NCBI GenBank assembly: GCA_003833135.1
Contig: QZLH01000014.1
Coordinates: forward strand, 170,816 to 234,815
Source: Oehlia diaphana
Taxonomy: Eukaryota > Glomeromycota > Glomeromycetes > Glomerales > Glomeraceae
DNA: 64,000 nt
Direction of reading: 5' to 3'
Under the pieces are notes generated by a model that saw only the letters and a list, made by a program, of their open reading frames with translations, made no database searches and was not told the origin of the DNA. The position numbers were made by a program, and so were the translations under genes. Positions 13,441 to 25,158 of this stretch are shown here, piece by piece. Each line of letters starts with the position of its first letter. Positions within the stretch are counted from its first letter, which is position 1.

Positions 13441-16400
13441 TTATGAATTACATATATATCTATCAAGTTTTTCATCTAATTTTCTAACTTTATCATTTAT
13501 ATTTTCAATTAATTCATCTGTACCTTTAGAAATTTCCGTTTTCCAACTTTTTTTATCAGTTCTAATATAAAAAATGTATCTATCAAGTAATAAATGAAAA
13601 GTTGGTTGATAATAAAAAGTATGTTCAAAAGTAAATTCTTTTTTTCTTTTGGAGTAAAATTTCTCAATTATCACAAATAAAGGGTAAAGATAAGATTCTA
13701 GAATGAAATCAGCCTTATATTTAAAAGATGTTATTTCACTGTATTTTATTGCCCTATTAATATCATCCCTAAAAAAAAAAATAATAATAAATTTATGTTA
13801 ATTTTTAAATTATATATCTGATATACTGTATATTGACATATTGTTATAAAAATTGCTTACGTCATCAATGCCACAAAAATATTTGTCATGATCAAAATTA
13901 AAAAGAAACTTGCAACTATAGCCAATATTTTAACGCTAATATAATTCCAATCTTGTACATTCGCCCAGCTTCCAAATAACCAAAGATAAACCATTTCCAA
14001 AGTTTCAAGAAAATTAGGTGTATTTGTTTCTTTTTTTATATATGCATATGAATAATTACTTAAACCGGAACCAGTTTCAACAAAAATAAATTTCTCTCCT
14101 TCGGGTCCAATTCCTAATTCTTTCGCGCTAGTAAAAATAACAAAACTAAAAGAAATTTAGGACATTAATATATATTATTATATAATATTCTAAAATTAAA
14201 TAACAAATTGTAAATATAAATCTTACAAGGAGAAACTAAACCCAACAATCATTATCATCAATGTAAGAAAATAAGGAATAATTGTTGAAACTAGATAAGC
14301 GATAATTATAATGTATTTCCCAACAACTAAAATGAATAATAACAAGAATTATGTTAATGAATTTTTTTCATAAAATAAAATATATATAATAAAATTAATA
14401 CTTGCCGGAATTAAATCTGAAAAATAAAAACTTAATTATGAAAAAATAATAAATTAATAATGGTTATAAAATTATCATACATTAATTTTGAAATTTTAAA
14501 TTCTTACCAACTCTATCCACACAATTAATATCGTAATTGAAATAAAATTTAATGATACGCCTAAGATTATTGGATCATTCAGATTATAAAAATTGGTAAA
14601 AGCGAATAGAAATAGGGTTAACAATTGTAAAATATTGGAAAGTCCATAAAATAGTTGATACTTTGTCGGTTTGACATCTTTTAAAATATGTAAATCAACC
14701 ATCTTGAAATAAGACTTAATACAATGAAATAAAAGATGAAGCATGTTTAATAAAATTACTTTCAATTCGGCTCTCTTTTCAATAAAATAAGAAATAAAAA
14801 TTAAACGCGCATTAAAAATGATAAAATCAACAATATAAAATGATAATCTTATCATAAATTGGAAAACATGAACTTTCCAATTAAACCTTACGGTGGCTTC
14901 AAGAGTAGAATTTTTCTTATAAAATAGATCTAAATTTTTTTGTGCCACCAACTTGAAAAAAGGACAATTAATGGTTTGTTTACGTCCTTCTAGGAATTCA
15001 TTAAAATCCGGTAAAGGTATCATATATATTTCAATCTTATCATTTAGATTATCATTTAAATCTCTCGGAATTTTATCTTTAAGTTTATATTTCGTAGGTA
15101 ATCTTGTATCTACAATAAATGTAGAGTAAGGATTTGATGATAAGATTGTTTTAATCCTAGATTTTGCTAAATGCATTTTTTTCTCATAAAATACTGGATT
15201 ATTAAACATTTCTTTTATAAGTTCAGGGAATTTTTCGCTAATTTTGGGTAATGCTTGAGTTAAAGTAATCATCCATCCTGCATTGTCCATCGCATTATTA
15301 GAATAATAATCTAATAATCGTTGAATAATTCTAATGTTATTATTTTCTAAAGCAATTAATAGTTCATGTCTCGTTTTTTTACGTCCATTCCAATCATAAA
15401 GTTGAGGAATATGTAATTTAGTATTTTCCTCAGTTGAATTAAGAATTAGCTCAATAATATCATTCGATTGACTACGAATAAGATTTTCCGTTAAATTATA
15501 TTTGACATCTAATAACCTCCAAAGACTTGGATTATTATTAATAACATTATGAATAATTCTTTTTGTTTTTTCAATAAATTCATCGATTTTAAGATTTTTA
15601 CACATTATTGTTGATAGCCTCAGATTATAAAAAAAGATCAAACTATTATATGCATCATTTACGTGTTCTGTTGTAAAGCATCCATTGACAAATTCATTAA
15701 CATTGTCGTCATACAATGGTTCACTACTTTCTTGCACATTATTATAATTTGCGGAATAAATATAAATTAATTCGCCATTTTTCCAAATTTGAATCGTATA
15801 AAATCCATATGAAATTCTTGTTGTTTTGTTATTATCAAGCCAACGGAATGTTTGATAATGATCTGAATCAAGCCATGGTTCAGTATCCATCATTCTTCTT
15901 TCATGTTGGTTATAATCTCTAGTATTAACTCTTTCTGATAATTCTAATGATTCAAGTACTTCAAATAAATTAATCATTAATATTTCGTCATTATTTCTTA
16001 TTTCAAATTCATTTGGATTTTTTTCATCAAATAATTGAATAAATTGATTATCATTTATATCTCGAGAATTATCAATATATGCTATAGTACCAAATAAATC
16101 CAAAATTTGAAATCTTTGATTATCAAATGAATATATTTTCTCAGTATCTTCAAAAATATTCCAAATGATTAAATTATTTTTAGTCTCATCTTTCTCTGGT
16201 AACTCTAATAATAACAATTTCTCATCATAATTAAAGAATGTCATATAAATTATTTTTCCATCAATCATGGAAAATTCCTTACATGCGATATTTAAACTAT
16301 TTTCATTTAAATACAATGCTACTGAATTTTTATTGATCGTAACCGCTAATAATTTTGCATTCTTTGAAATAGCTAAAATATTATTTGTTAATTCTGTTTG

Positions 16401-17300
16401 AAATTTGGAATGATAATATAACATTTCCATATTTTTGCTTAATAAATTATACATTTCTAAATTATTTTCTTCGTTTTGAATGATTAATTTTCCGCAAATG
16501 ACACAATTTTTAATGAAATTTATTTGTTCCTCTTCATTCATAATTTCAAGATTTTCAACAAAATTATTAGGATATCCGATTATTTCATAAATTCTCTTTT
16601 CGTAATCATCTGATCTATTGTGGTAATCAATAGTTCTTGATCTAGTTTGTCTGGTTAAAAGATTATGAATATATTTAGATCCACTTGATAAATCTCTTGA
16701 ATCATCTTTGCATATTCTTATAATTCCCAAATTATTTGATATAGTAAGCAACGTATTTCCTTTAAAAAATTGTAAAAATCCGTAAAAACCTTCGATCTCA
16801 GCCCATTTATTTAATCCTGATGAAATTGATACTATTCGAGTAGTACGTAGTTCGATGGAACTTAAATTATTTATAATAGCTTCATATTTCGCGTTAACGC
16901 TAGTTGAAGCTTCATTATTTACTAATCGTTCAGTCGAACTAGAAGAGAACGGATTTATTTGCGGAATATCATTTTCAGAAGCTGCAATGACCTCTGTTAA
17001 TGGCGTTAATGGTGAAGAATTTTCATTTTCATCATCGTCCAAATTATTGAAATTACTAAAACAAGAAAGCGCAATAAATGTATTTCCATCAGAATCTTCA
17101 TCCGAAATAGCTAAAGACCAATTGATATTATTTTCCGTAATCTTATGTCGTAACGGATATATAGATCTGTGTTCTATTACATTTCCTTCAGTAACATGCC
17201 AAATTACTAATTTGTGGGCATTACGATCGAGTGTTGCGATCTCTCCACCAGATGGGCTTACCGCTATATAGTGATATTGTTCTATATTATTACCATCCAT
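13441..17300 (-). CDS. WD-like / TRP-type ion transport protein, paralogue 2 (5 exons)
   Basis: Paralogue of the gene at 4771-9136, predicted 1176 residues. Exons: 17300-14508, 14430-14406 (25 nt), 14326-14227, 14145-13861 and 13768-13441; phases close exactly (3531 nt). The second and third exons have the same lengths as in paralogue 1 (25 and 100 nt). The intron after the 25-nt exon must use a GC donor (GCAAGT at 14405-14400) where paralogue 1 has GTAATT. Shared segments include AISDEDSDGNTFIALSCF near the N-terminus, EEEQINFIKNCVICGKLII, and the pore region LETLEMVYLWLFGSWANVQ followed by an S6 ending NIFVALMT. The N-terminus is about 110 residues shorter than in paralogue 1, mainly in a variable linker around residues 85-240. 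Function as a TRP-like channel is inferred from topology. Confidence 0.85.
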
Positions 17301-18864
17301 AATAATTTAAAAATATTTTTGTTTTTTATAAGAAAAGGATAATTTGCACCATTTACACTGTGCCACGAATAACTTTATTCACTCAATTGAAAAATGAAGA
17401 GATAATCTTCTGGAAAAGAACCGAAACATCCTGAATTTATATTTATTTTGCTTGTAAAAAAAAGATAGAAAACATTATTAAGATTTGGAAGATTTTGATA
17501 ATCATAATGGCTTTAATAAATGAATAAACGTCAATTTAGAATTTAATGAAAGAGAATGTATGTTTTAGTAATTTAATAAAGTATTTTTTTTTTTTTTTTT
17601 TTTTTTTTTTGAGTAATTATTGAGGTTAGAAGATGTAAAATCTTAGTATCGCTGTGAGATTACCAATTTAAGTCTAGTTTCAAACTCACTGCATGCTGTC
17701 GGAGTTTAATAAACTTCATAACAATTAATTTGGATTTATTTTGGATACTAGCATTCAATTTTTGCCAAAAACGAGTTAAAAAGAAAAAAAAGATGCACGG
17801 GCCATACACAAACAATATATTATGTTCCGTTTAGATTATCTTTTTATATCTAAATTTACTTTCAAATGTCGTGACACTACTGTTTTAGTGTTAAAATAAG
17901 TTTAATATTGTACTGTAATATTAAAAGAGCAACTTTTGGGGACAGGTTACAGATTAGATTAGATTGATAATACGTAGTAATTGAATCTTTAAGTAAGCCG
18001 GAGCATAAATTTAAAAAACTAACCAAAATTAATTTGAAAAATTATACTACAAGTCTAATATACAGTACAGTTGGTTGCAGTACTAATTACGACATTGCCT
18101 TTATAAAGCAGTTATCGGTATTCATGTGATATTGCAAATCAGGTAAATTTTACTAAAAATATCGAATTAGGATTGCCACACATTGTTGGCTAATTACTTG
18201 GATTGTGTAGATCAGTACATGTTGTAATTATTAGAATACGTTATGAATTGTGTCATTTAAAAAGGTTAGGTAGAAAGAATCACGTATTGTCAAATCAAAT
18301 TCTCCAAAAAAATCTTTTAAAACATTGTAACCTTTTTATAAATTGAGTTACTGTATGTTGTATCTTTGATAGAAATACACATAATACACGTTACAAACTG
18401 CTACGCATTATCAAGTTGGTTTCTGAGTTTTTTTTTTGAAATAAAAACCAGAAAATACAATTTTCAAGAATTCTGTTTGAATGCTATTTGTTACCAATAG
18501 ATGAAACCTTTTTTGTTTTAATATTTATGTATATATAGAATCTCTATATATATATGAGGGTATGTCTTTGCTAAATTGGTCGGCTAAGTCGCAATACAAA
18601 TTTTAAAGATGTGCTTTAGCTTTTATTATTAACGTAATCATTCGATCTTGGAATCCCGTTAGGCCATTAATTCTGTCGGCTTAAGTATATTCTTTTTAGA
18701 AGAGATTTATTTCTTAAAGCATTTAAACTTTAGTTTATTAGAATGCTTAGCGAAGGCTTGGACTAAACATTTGTCTCGCTAAGCAATTATATTCATTATG
18801 ACATAACTTTTATACTGACTTTTACATGTACAAATAAGTTCTTAACTTTGAAAATTTTTTTTAC

Positions 18865-18976
18865 AAAAAAAAAGAAGTAAAAAATCAACAAAACAGATGA
18901 AAAACAATCAACAAGTTTATTTATCTATTTAACAGATTTGTTAACATTAATTATCTCATTAAATCAAATGAAATAA
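18865..18976. repeat. 112-bp segment identical to the left flank of gap 1
   Basis: This stretch, starting in an A-run and continuing AAGAAGTAAAAAATCAAC, is identical over about 112 bp to 22961-23072, which ends exactly at the first base of the N gap. Either a dispersed repeat or a scaffolding artefact would explain it. Confidence 0.85.
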
Positions 18977-19059
18977 TAGAAATTGATTACAGAGGAAGTT
19001 GTAGAGGTCAATGTATAGCTTGTTGTGCGGCTAGAACCTGATTCCTCGGTTAAACGATA

Positions 19060-19243
19060 TTGAGTATGATATATACCTCCGATATTATATAGTACTGTAT
19101 AGTTGACGAAAATCTGATATACAGTACAGTATAGTTTTTGTCTATATAGGATAATTTTTTATTTATACAGTATAGCTTTTATCTATACAGTATAGTTTTT
19201 TGCACTATACTATACAACTTCGGAGGAATATATCATACTCAAT
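19060..19243. repeat. Foldback (MITE-like) element with internal ACAGTATAG repeats
   Basis: Terminal inverted repeats: left ATTGAGTATGATATATACCT (19060) and right, reverse complemented, ATTGAGTATGATATATTCCT (ending 19243), with similarity continuing through CTCCGA. Inside are several copies of a roughly 20-bp unit, TACAGTATAGYTTTTRTCTA. No open frame. The arrangement is typical of a non-autonomous foldback element. Confidence 0.7.
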
Positions 19244-20032
19244 AACTATATTATCCTGATTCCCTTATTTGCTGAAACATGGGTCAGTGTAATTGTTGTA
19301 AGATAAATAATATATATTTTTTTTTAAAAAAAAAAATAATAATACGAACATTTAATACCCATTTTAGAATTTATTAACAAATAAATGCTATACAGTACAA
19401 ATCAAGTAAAAATTCGGTTTGATAAGATTCTTTAAATCATACAATACATAATACCATATTTTTTTTTTACGCGGCTTATCTTTGCAAAATTTAAAACATT
19501 AGAAATTAATATATTTATTTGTACATATTAAAACATAATTACGGATTTTTTTAATAAATAAAAAAAAAAAATTCGATTTGATGACTTGCTATCGACAATC
19601 TTTATCTTAAAAACTGCCGATCTCGTTTTTTATTAAAAATATGATTATTTTTAAAAGCATAAAAACTCAAGAATTTAATAAATTAATCGCATGATAATGC
19701 AGCATATACAGTATAATAATTAAATTTTATTGGTTACTTAAATATTATAGATACAATAACGCGTTAAATTAAAATAACTTTATCTTGACCGCAGCAAAAC
19801 GGTAATACTTGAATTATTAAAAACTGAAATTATTTTTTTTGTTACATTAAAAGCACCGATCTTTACCAATTAATCGAATTATAATTTCCGTAACTCCGCA
19901 ATCCCTCCCCTTTAAGGTTAATAAAGTGTTAAATTTGGAAATTTGTATTAAAAGAAAAATTGAATTTCATTCATTCATTCGTTTGAAAACAAATTTTCTA
20001 AAAAAATTTTTTTTTTTTTTCTTTAGCAAAAA

Positions 20033-21967
20033 ATGTTTAAAAGAAAGTCAAAAAATAAAAATATTGAACAAAAAATTTCTTCAAGTTCTGATATTGAATC
20101 TCCTGATTCTATAAGTCTTGAAAATGAATCTTTCATATCATTTAAAACAAAAACTAATTCAACCGTAGATTTTTCAATAAAATCTCTCTCATATTCTGTA
20201 TCTAAACTTAGTATTAGTATGTCCATAAAAAGAAAAAAAGAACAATTTGTTACATCAGTTAAAAATAAATTAAATAAGGTTTCGCCAAGTTTTAGTAATG
20301 ATTTTAAGAATTTAATGGCTAAACAAAAAGAAAAAAGATTAGAAGATAATTTTTTAGGTTATTATGAATGTTTGATTCCTAGTAATAATGAATTATCCAT
20401 ACCAAAAATTATTTTATCTACGGCTAGAATTGATTTACACGAAGAAAAATCAGAAAATCCTGAAAAAGCAAAACGGCTTGTTTTAACTAAAATTAAAGAA
20501 TCACCATTTAATCCGTTTAATAATAAAATTGTTTCATTATTTATTATTACTGGTAAAAGTAAAAAAAATTTATCTGGTACAGGATGGACTGGAATAAAAT
20601 TTAATGAATTACCTGAATGGATGCGGGATAATACCATTAAACATTTAATAAATGGTACACTCATGAAAGGACTTGGAACTTATAAAGTATTAATCAAAAA
20701 AAGTGGAAATATGGATATATATAAAGATATTAAATTAAAAAAATTAGAAGAGAATGTGATAAGTGAAGATGGTTTTATTCATAAATTGACATTATTTGGA
20801 TATTATATGTTAGGAATTAAAGAGAATTATTCAAATTCTACAGATTTGGACCCAAAATCTGAAGAATGGTATAAAGAAGCTGAAAAATGGTGTCAAGAAG
20901 CTGAAAAGTTAGGATCTATAGAAGCAAAACTATGTCTAGGGTATTTGTATTCTATTGGTTATAGTAAGTCATTTTATAATCCACAAAAAGCTAAAAAATT
21001 GTTTAAAGAAGTAATAGATGCAATTGAAAAACAGGAAACAACAGAAAAAAATGGGGCTACAGGAAAGAAAGCAACAGAAGAAACGACTACAATGAAAGAA
21101 ATGATTATAGGTAAAATCATAACAAAAGAATCTACTACAAACAAAAATGTAACAGAAGAAGCAACTGCAGACAAAAAAGTAACGAATTATTATAAAGAAG
21201 CAATGGAAGATTTAGGTGCAGATAAAGAAGCAATGGAGAAACTAGAAGTAAATAAAGAAGCAATAGATAGTGAAGTAACAAGTAAAGAACTAGCTAGAAT
21301 AGCAATGAGAAACATGGCAATAATATATCATAGTAGTTACGTTATAAAACCTTTTGAATGGAAAAATTTTATTAAATTATCCAGACCAAATGATCTTAAT
21401 ATTAAGAAATTATCTAAAAAAAAATTAAACATAGCAATAAAATGGTATGAAAAATCTTGCGAATTAGGAGATAGTCTATCCGCATACCATCTTGGATTAC
21501 TGTATGAAAGTGATGATGAAATTAAAGATAAAAAGGAAGCAGAAAAATGGTTTAAGAAGGCCATACAACTTGATAATAATAATCTATATGCAAAAGCCAA
21601 ACTTGGAAGAATCTTAATTAATAAAGATGGTATAGATGAAAATGAAAAAATGAAAGGGATTCGAATGTTGAAATATGCAGCGGAAAATGGATTAGTTATG
21701 GGTCAAACATTTCTTGGTGAAGCTTATGAAAGAGGACAAATAGGAAGAAAGGAAGAAAATATTGAAGAGGCCATTAAATTCTATTTTAAAGCTGCTGAAC
21801 AAAACAATGGATATTATAGTCATGTTGCACAATTCCGTCTTAGAGAATTACGTGCTTTAGATATAATTCCAGCAGGTGAAGATATCGAAAATATTTTAAA
21901 ATTATATGTGAATGAATTAAAGTATTACTACAATAATAATGAAGAAACGCTTAAAAATATTCATTAA
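20033..21967 (+). CDS. Sel1-repeat protein
   Basis: Single-exon 644-residue protein. Sel1-like (TPR-related) repeats lie at about residues 280-330 (EWYKEAEKWCQEAEKLG, then AKLCLGYLYSIG and KAKKLFKEV) and 470-620 (IKWYEKSCELGDSLSAYHLG, EAEKWFKKAIQLDNN, GIRMLKYAAENGLVMGQ, EAIKFYFKAAEQNN). Sel1 repeats form alpha-solenoid scaffolds for protein-protein contacts; the partner is unknown. The N-terminal 90 residues are Ser/Lys-rich and probably disordered. Residues about 330-425 are a Thr/Glu/Lys-rich low-complexity insertion that splits the repeat region. A polypyrimidine tract plus CTTTAG at 20021-20026, six bases before the ATG, looks like a splice acceptor, so the 5' UTR may contain an intron. 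No catalytic domain was recognised. Confidence 0.85.
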   Translation: MFKRKSKNKNIEQKISSSSDIESPDSISLENESFISFKTKTNSTVDFSIKSLSYSVSKLSISMSIKRKKEQFVTSVKNKLNKVSPSFSNDFKNLMAKQKEKRLEDNFLGYYECLIPSNNELSIPKIILSTARIDLHEEKSENPEKAKRLVLTKIKESPFNPFNNKIVSLFIITGKSKKNLSGTGWTGIKFNELPEWMRDNTIKHLINGTLMKGLGTYKVLIKKSGNMDIYKDIKLKKLEENVISEDGFIHKLTLFGYYMLGIKENYSNSTDLDPKSEEWYKEAEKWCQEAEKLGSIEAKLCLGYLYSIGYSKSFYNPQKAKKLFKEVIDAIEKQETTEKNGATGKKATEETTTMKEMIIGKIITKESTTNKNVTEEATADKKVTNYYKEAMEDLGADKEAMEKLEVNKEAIDSEVTSKELARIAMRNMAIIYHSSYVIKPFEWKNFIKLSRPNDLNIKKLSKKKLNIAIKWYEKSCELGDSLSAYHLGLLYESDDEIKDKKEAEKWFKKAIQLDNNNLYAKAKLGRILINKDGIDENEKMKGIRMLKYAAENGLVMGQTFLGEAYERGQIGRKEENIEEAIKFYFKAAEQNNGYYSHVAQFRLRELRALDIIPAGEDIENILKLYVNELKYYYNNNEETLKNIH

Positions 21968-22916
21968 AGAAAGCAACTTATTTTTATTACTTCATTTCTT
22001 TGAGTTGAAAATTTTTATTAATATATAGTTAAATTTGTAATAACTTAACAGTGTGATATTTGTATTTTTACTGCTGAATATATAAACCATACCATTTATA
22101 AATATTATTTGTCAATATAATGACTATACTGTATACTATATTTTCAATTAGATCAAATTCTTTATTAAAAATTCCTATAGTACACCAAAGAACTAAAACA
22201 AGATGGTGCAAATTCTTATGACCATTCCATTAGAACAAGAAATATTTTGAACGAAACTGATAAATAAGAAATCTTATGACAAATAGCAAACAGAGAGAGA
22301 GAATGAGTTTTTGAAAGTTATGCGACTTATCAATTTTTGGATATCTTAGGAAAAGTATAAATAGATGAAGTGTAATTAATTTCTTTAATGGATGATTGGA
22401 TGCAAAAAGTTTAAAACTATTACTTGGAAGCCTGAATATCAATGCTTAAATGAGCTGTGCCGGACTACGTATCAACTTGGAATACTGTAATTTGGCCTCA
22501 ATTCACATTTATTTTCATTTGGAAAGTATATATATTTCTTGTGAGTTTTGTGAAGATACAGATAATGTAAATCATATAAATTACACATCTCTAATCTTAA
22601 TTTTGGGCAGAATTAATAACTTTGGCCAGAATTATCAATTTAGTGTCGGACAATAAAAAATGTACTTCTATATAATAATATTTATTTAAACTATTTAAAC
22701 TACCCCAAAAAAGCTATTAAAAAGTTATCAATAAATTCTGTTAAATTTCTCTCTCTCAATATCTAGAATATAAAAAGAATAAGTATGATAAAATATTTAA
22801 TAAAATATAAAAAATTACAAAATCTTCATAAGCTAAGTATAGTAAAATATAATTGTAATAACTGATAATATAAAAAAAATAAAATATATAAAAAATAGCA
22901 AGAAATATAATAAATG
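21968..22916. other. intergenic, no gene recognised
   Basis: 3' flank of the Sel1 gene followed by AT-rich sequence. Short open frames on both strands have no splice-site context or recognisable domain. Confidence 0.5.
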
Positions 22917-22948
<32 letters not shown>

Positions 22949-23072
22949 AATTTTTTTTAAAAAAAAAAAGAAGTAAAAAATCAACAAAACAGATGAAAAA
23001 CAATCAACAAGTTTATTTATCTATTTAACAGATTTGTTAACATTAATTATCTCATTAAATCAAATGAAATAA
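22917..23072. repeat. Alternating T/A homopolymers and repeated segment at the gap edge
   Basis: Runs of about T12, A22, T8 and A11 lead into the 112-bp copy of 18865-18976, which stops at the gap. Low-complexity runs of this kind are a likely reason the assembly failed here. Confidence 0.85.
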
Positions 23073-23480
23073 NNNNNNNNNNNNNNNNNNNNNNNNNNNN
23101 NNNNNNNNNNNNNNNNNNNNNNNNNNNNNNNNNNNNNNNNNNNNNNNNNNNNNNNNNNNNNNNNNNNNNNNNNNNNNNNNNNNNNNNNNNNNNNNNNNNN
23201 NNNNNNNNNNNNNNNNNNNNNNNNNNNNNNNNNNNNNNNNNNNNNNNNNNNNNNNNNNNNNNNNNNNNNNNNNNNNNNNNNNNNNNNNNNNNNNNNNNNN
23301 NNNNNNNNNNNNNNNNNNNNNNNNNNNNNNNNNNNNNNNNNNNNNNNNNNNNNNNNNNNNNNNNNNNNNNNNNNNNNNNNNNNNNNNNNNNNNNNNNNNN
23401 NNNNNNNNNNNNNNNNNNNNNNNNNNNNNNNNNNNNNNNNNNNNNNNNNNNNNNNNNNNNNNNNNNNNNNNNNNNNNNNN
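23073..23480. other. Assembly gap 1 (408 N)
   Basis: 408 undetermined bases. The right flank begins with a 41-nt A run, a T run and another A run (23481-23557), so both edges are homopolymeric. Confidence 1.
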
Positions 23481-23555
<75 letters not shown>

Positions 23556-23587
23556 AATTTTTATTACTATTCCTCCAATATTAATTA

Positions 23588-24591
23588 TTATTCAATAATC
23601 CAAATTTCTAGTTTATTTTCTCTCTTATATAATTTAGAAGCAGTATCAAAATCGACATTATCAATAATTGTAATAAATTCACCATCTTCATCTTTATATT
23701 TTAATTTTGATATTTCGGCGATTCCAAAGGCTTCTTGTATTTTTCTTTTTATTTCTTCATATCTAATTGGTAGAATAAAGTTTAATATACGAATATCTCG
23801 GCCGACGTGACATTTTAAAAGGATTTCATCTTCTTTCATCTAAGATAATAAAAAAAAGGATAATTATTAATAACAATCATCATACGATTAACAAATATGA
23901 TAAAATTACTTACTAGAACACATGGAATTGATGCATTAAATCTTCCCCAATTAGAAATGGGAAATCTTGGTTTGTTCCTGTTATTTATTTCAATAAGGTA
24001 TTGAATATGTAAAGTAGTCATATCTATAACTTGTTGAGGAGTTGAATCTTGAGCCATCATACTAATTGATGTTGCTTTATCTGTGAAAATTTTTTAGTTA
24101 AAAAACTTATACATAGAAAATGAATCAAATATATATAATTATCTTACATAAGTTTTCACGAATAGGATCATCTATATTATAACCTTCCTTTGAATTATAA
24201 TGAATCTAATCATCAAAAAAATTAATGATTAAAAAAAAGATTCTCACTTTTTTTAGAACATTTGAAATTGACTTGAATGACTTACCGAATTTTTTCTATC
24301 TTTATCTTTTTTCAAGGTTAAAACAATAGCATTTGATTGTATTTTGGAGATTGCTTCAATATTATCAACAGGAATATAAATTTTACATTTATTATCATTT
24401 AAAAAGATTGATATGCCTTCTTCTAAATATTTATAACGAAATCTCAATTTATAATCATCAACATTATAATCGACCGATTCACGATATTCGTCAATAGAAA
24501 TATTTAATAGATTAAATTCAATATATTTTGGTGGTAGTTGATAGGAACTTGACCGATTTTGGTTACTTTTGCTGTTATTATGATTATTATG

Positions 24592-24640
<49 letters not shown>

Positions 24641-24819
24641 GGACGTTTTGATGATTTCTTATAATTTCCTCCAGAATATTTATTATTTCCGTAACCATTA
24701 GTATAATTTTTTTGATTGGCGTAAACCTGTATTATTTATTAATAGGATAAGTCACTAGTAATAAAGAATGATCATTATCATTATGATCAACTTACCCAAG
24801 GAATAGGATTATCACTCAT
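23588..24819 (-). CDS. PB1-domain protein with poly-Asn tract (5 exons)
   Basis: Predicted 313 residues. Exons: 24819-24796, 24726-24286, 24205-24148, 24080-23914 and 23839-23588; GT-AG introns with phases that close (942 nt). It starts MSDNPIPW. Residues about 10-75 are Asn/Lys/Ser-rich and include about 20 Asn encoded by an AAT microsatellite. The middle (YRESVDYNVDDYKLRFRYKY and onward) has no family I recognise. The last exon encodes a PB1 domain: ILLKCHVGRDIRILNF with a basic cluster, then the acidic OPCA-like motif KYKDEDGEFITI followed by DNVDFDTA. PB1 domains pair head to tail in signalling and polarity complexes in fungi; having both basic and acidic faces, this may be a type I/II domain. 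Partners cannot be read from the sequence. Confidence 0.8.
24592..24642. repeat. ATT/AAT microsatellite in coding sequence
   Basis: A run of about 15 or more perfect ATT triplets, flanked by imperfect ones. On the minus strand it reads as AAT codons and gives the poly-Asn tract of the PB1 protein. Length variation here would change the protein but not the frame. Confidence 0.85.
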
Positions 24820-25076
24820 CTTTAAATATTTCAAAGATATTAAGGATATTTGAATTATACGCTTAACCTTCTATTATAACTAAAAATAAAACGTTCAATA
24901 AGTTAATTTTACGTGTTATTTACCAATGTAATAATCTTTTGAACTAATATAATACTTTTTTATAATAATCGATTTTTTGTACCATTAAAATATATTTTAA
25001 AAGTTAAAAAGAGTGAAAAAAAAACTTTGGTTTTAAAGAGAAAAAAAAAAAATCGAAACCAAAGATTCCATATGAG

Positions 25077-25124
<48 letters not shown>

Positions 25125-25125
25125 C

Positions 25126-25158
<33 letters not shown>

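Larger units (their letters stand above)
17301..20032. other. intergenic region with foldback and duplicated segment
   Basis: No coding segment recognised in 2.7 kb. It contains a 27-nt poly(T) run at 17584-17610, a 112-bp segment repeated beside the assembly gap (18865-18976), and an inverted-repeat element at 19060-19243, each listed separately. It should also hold the promoter of the Sel1-repeat gene. Confidence 0.5.
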
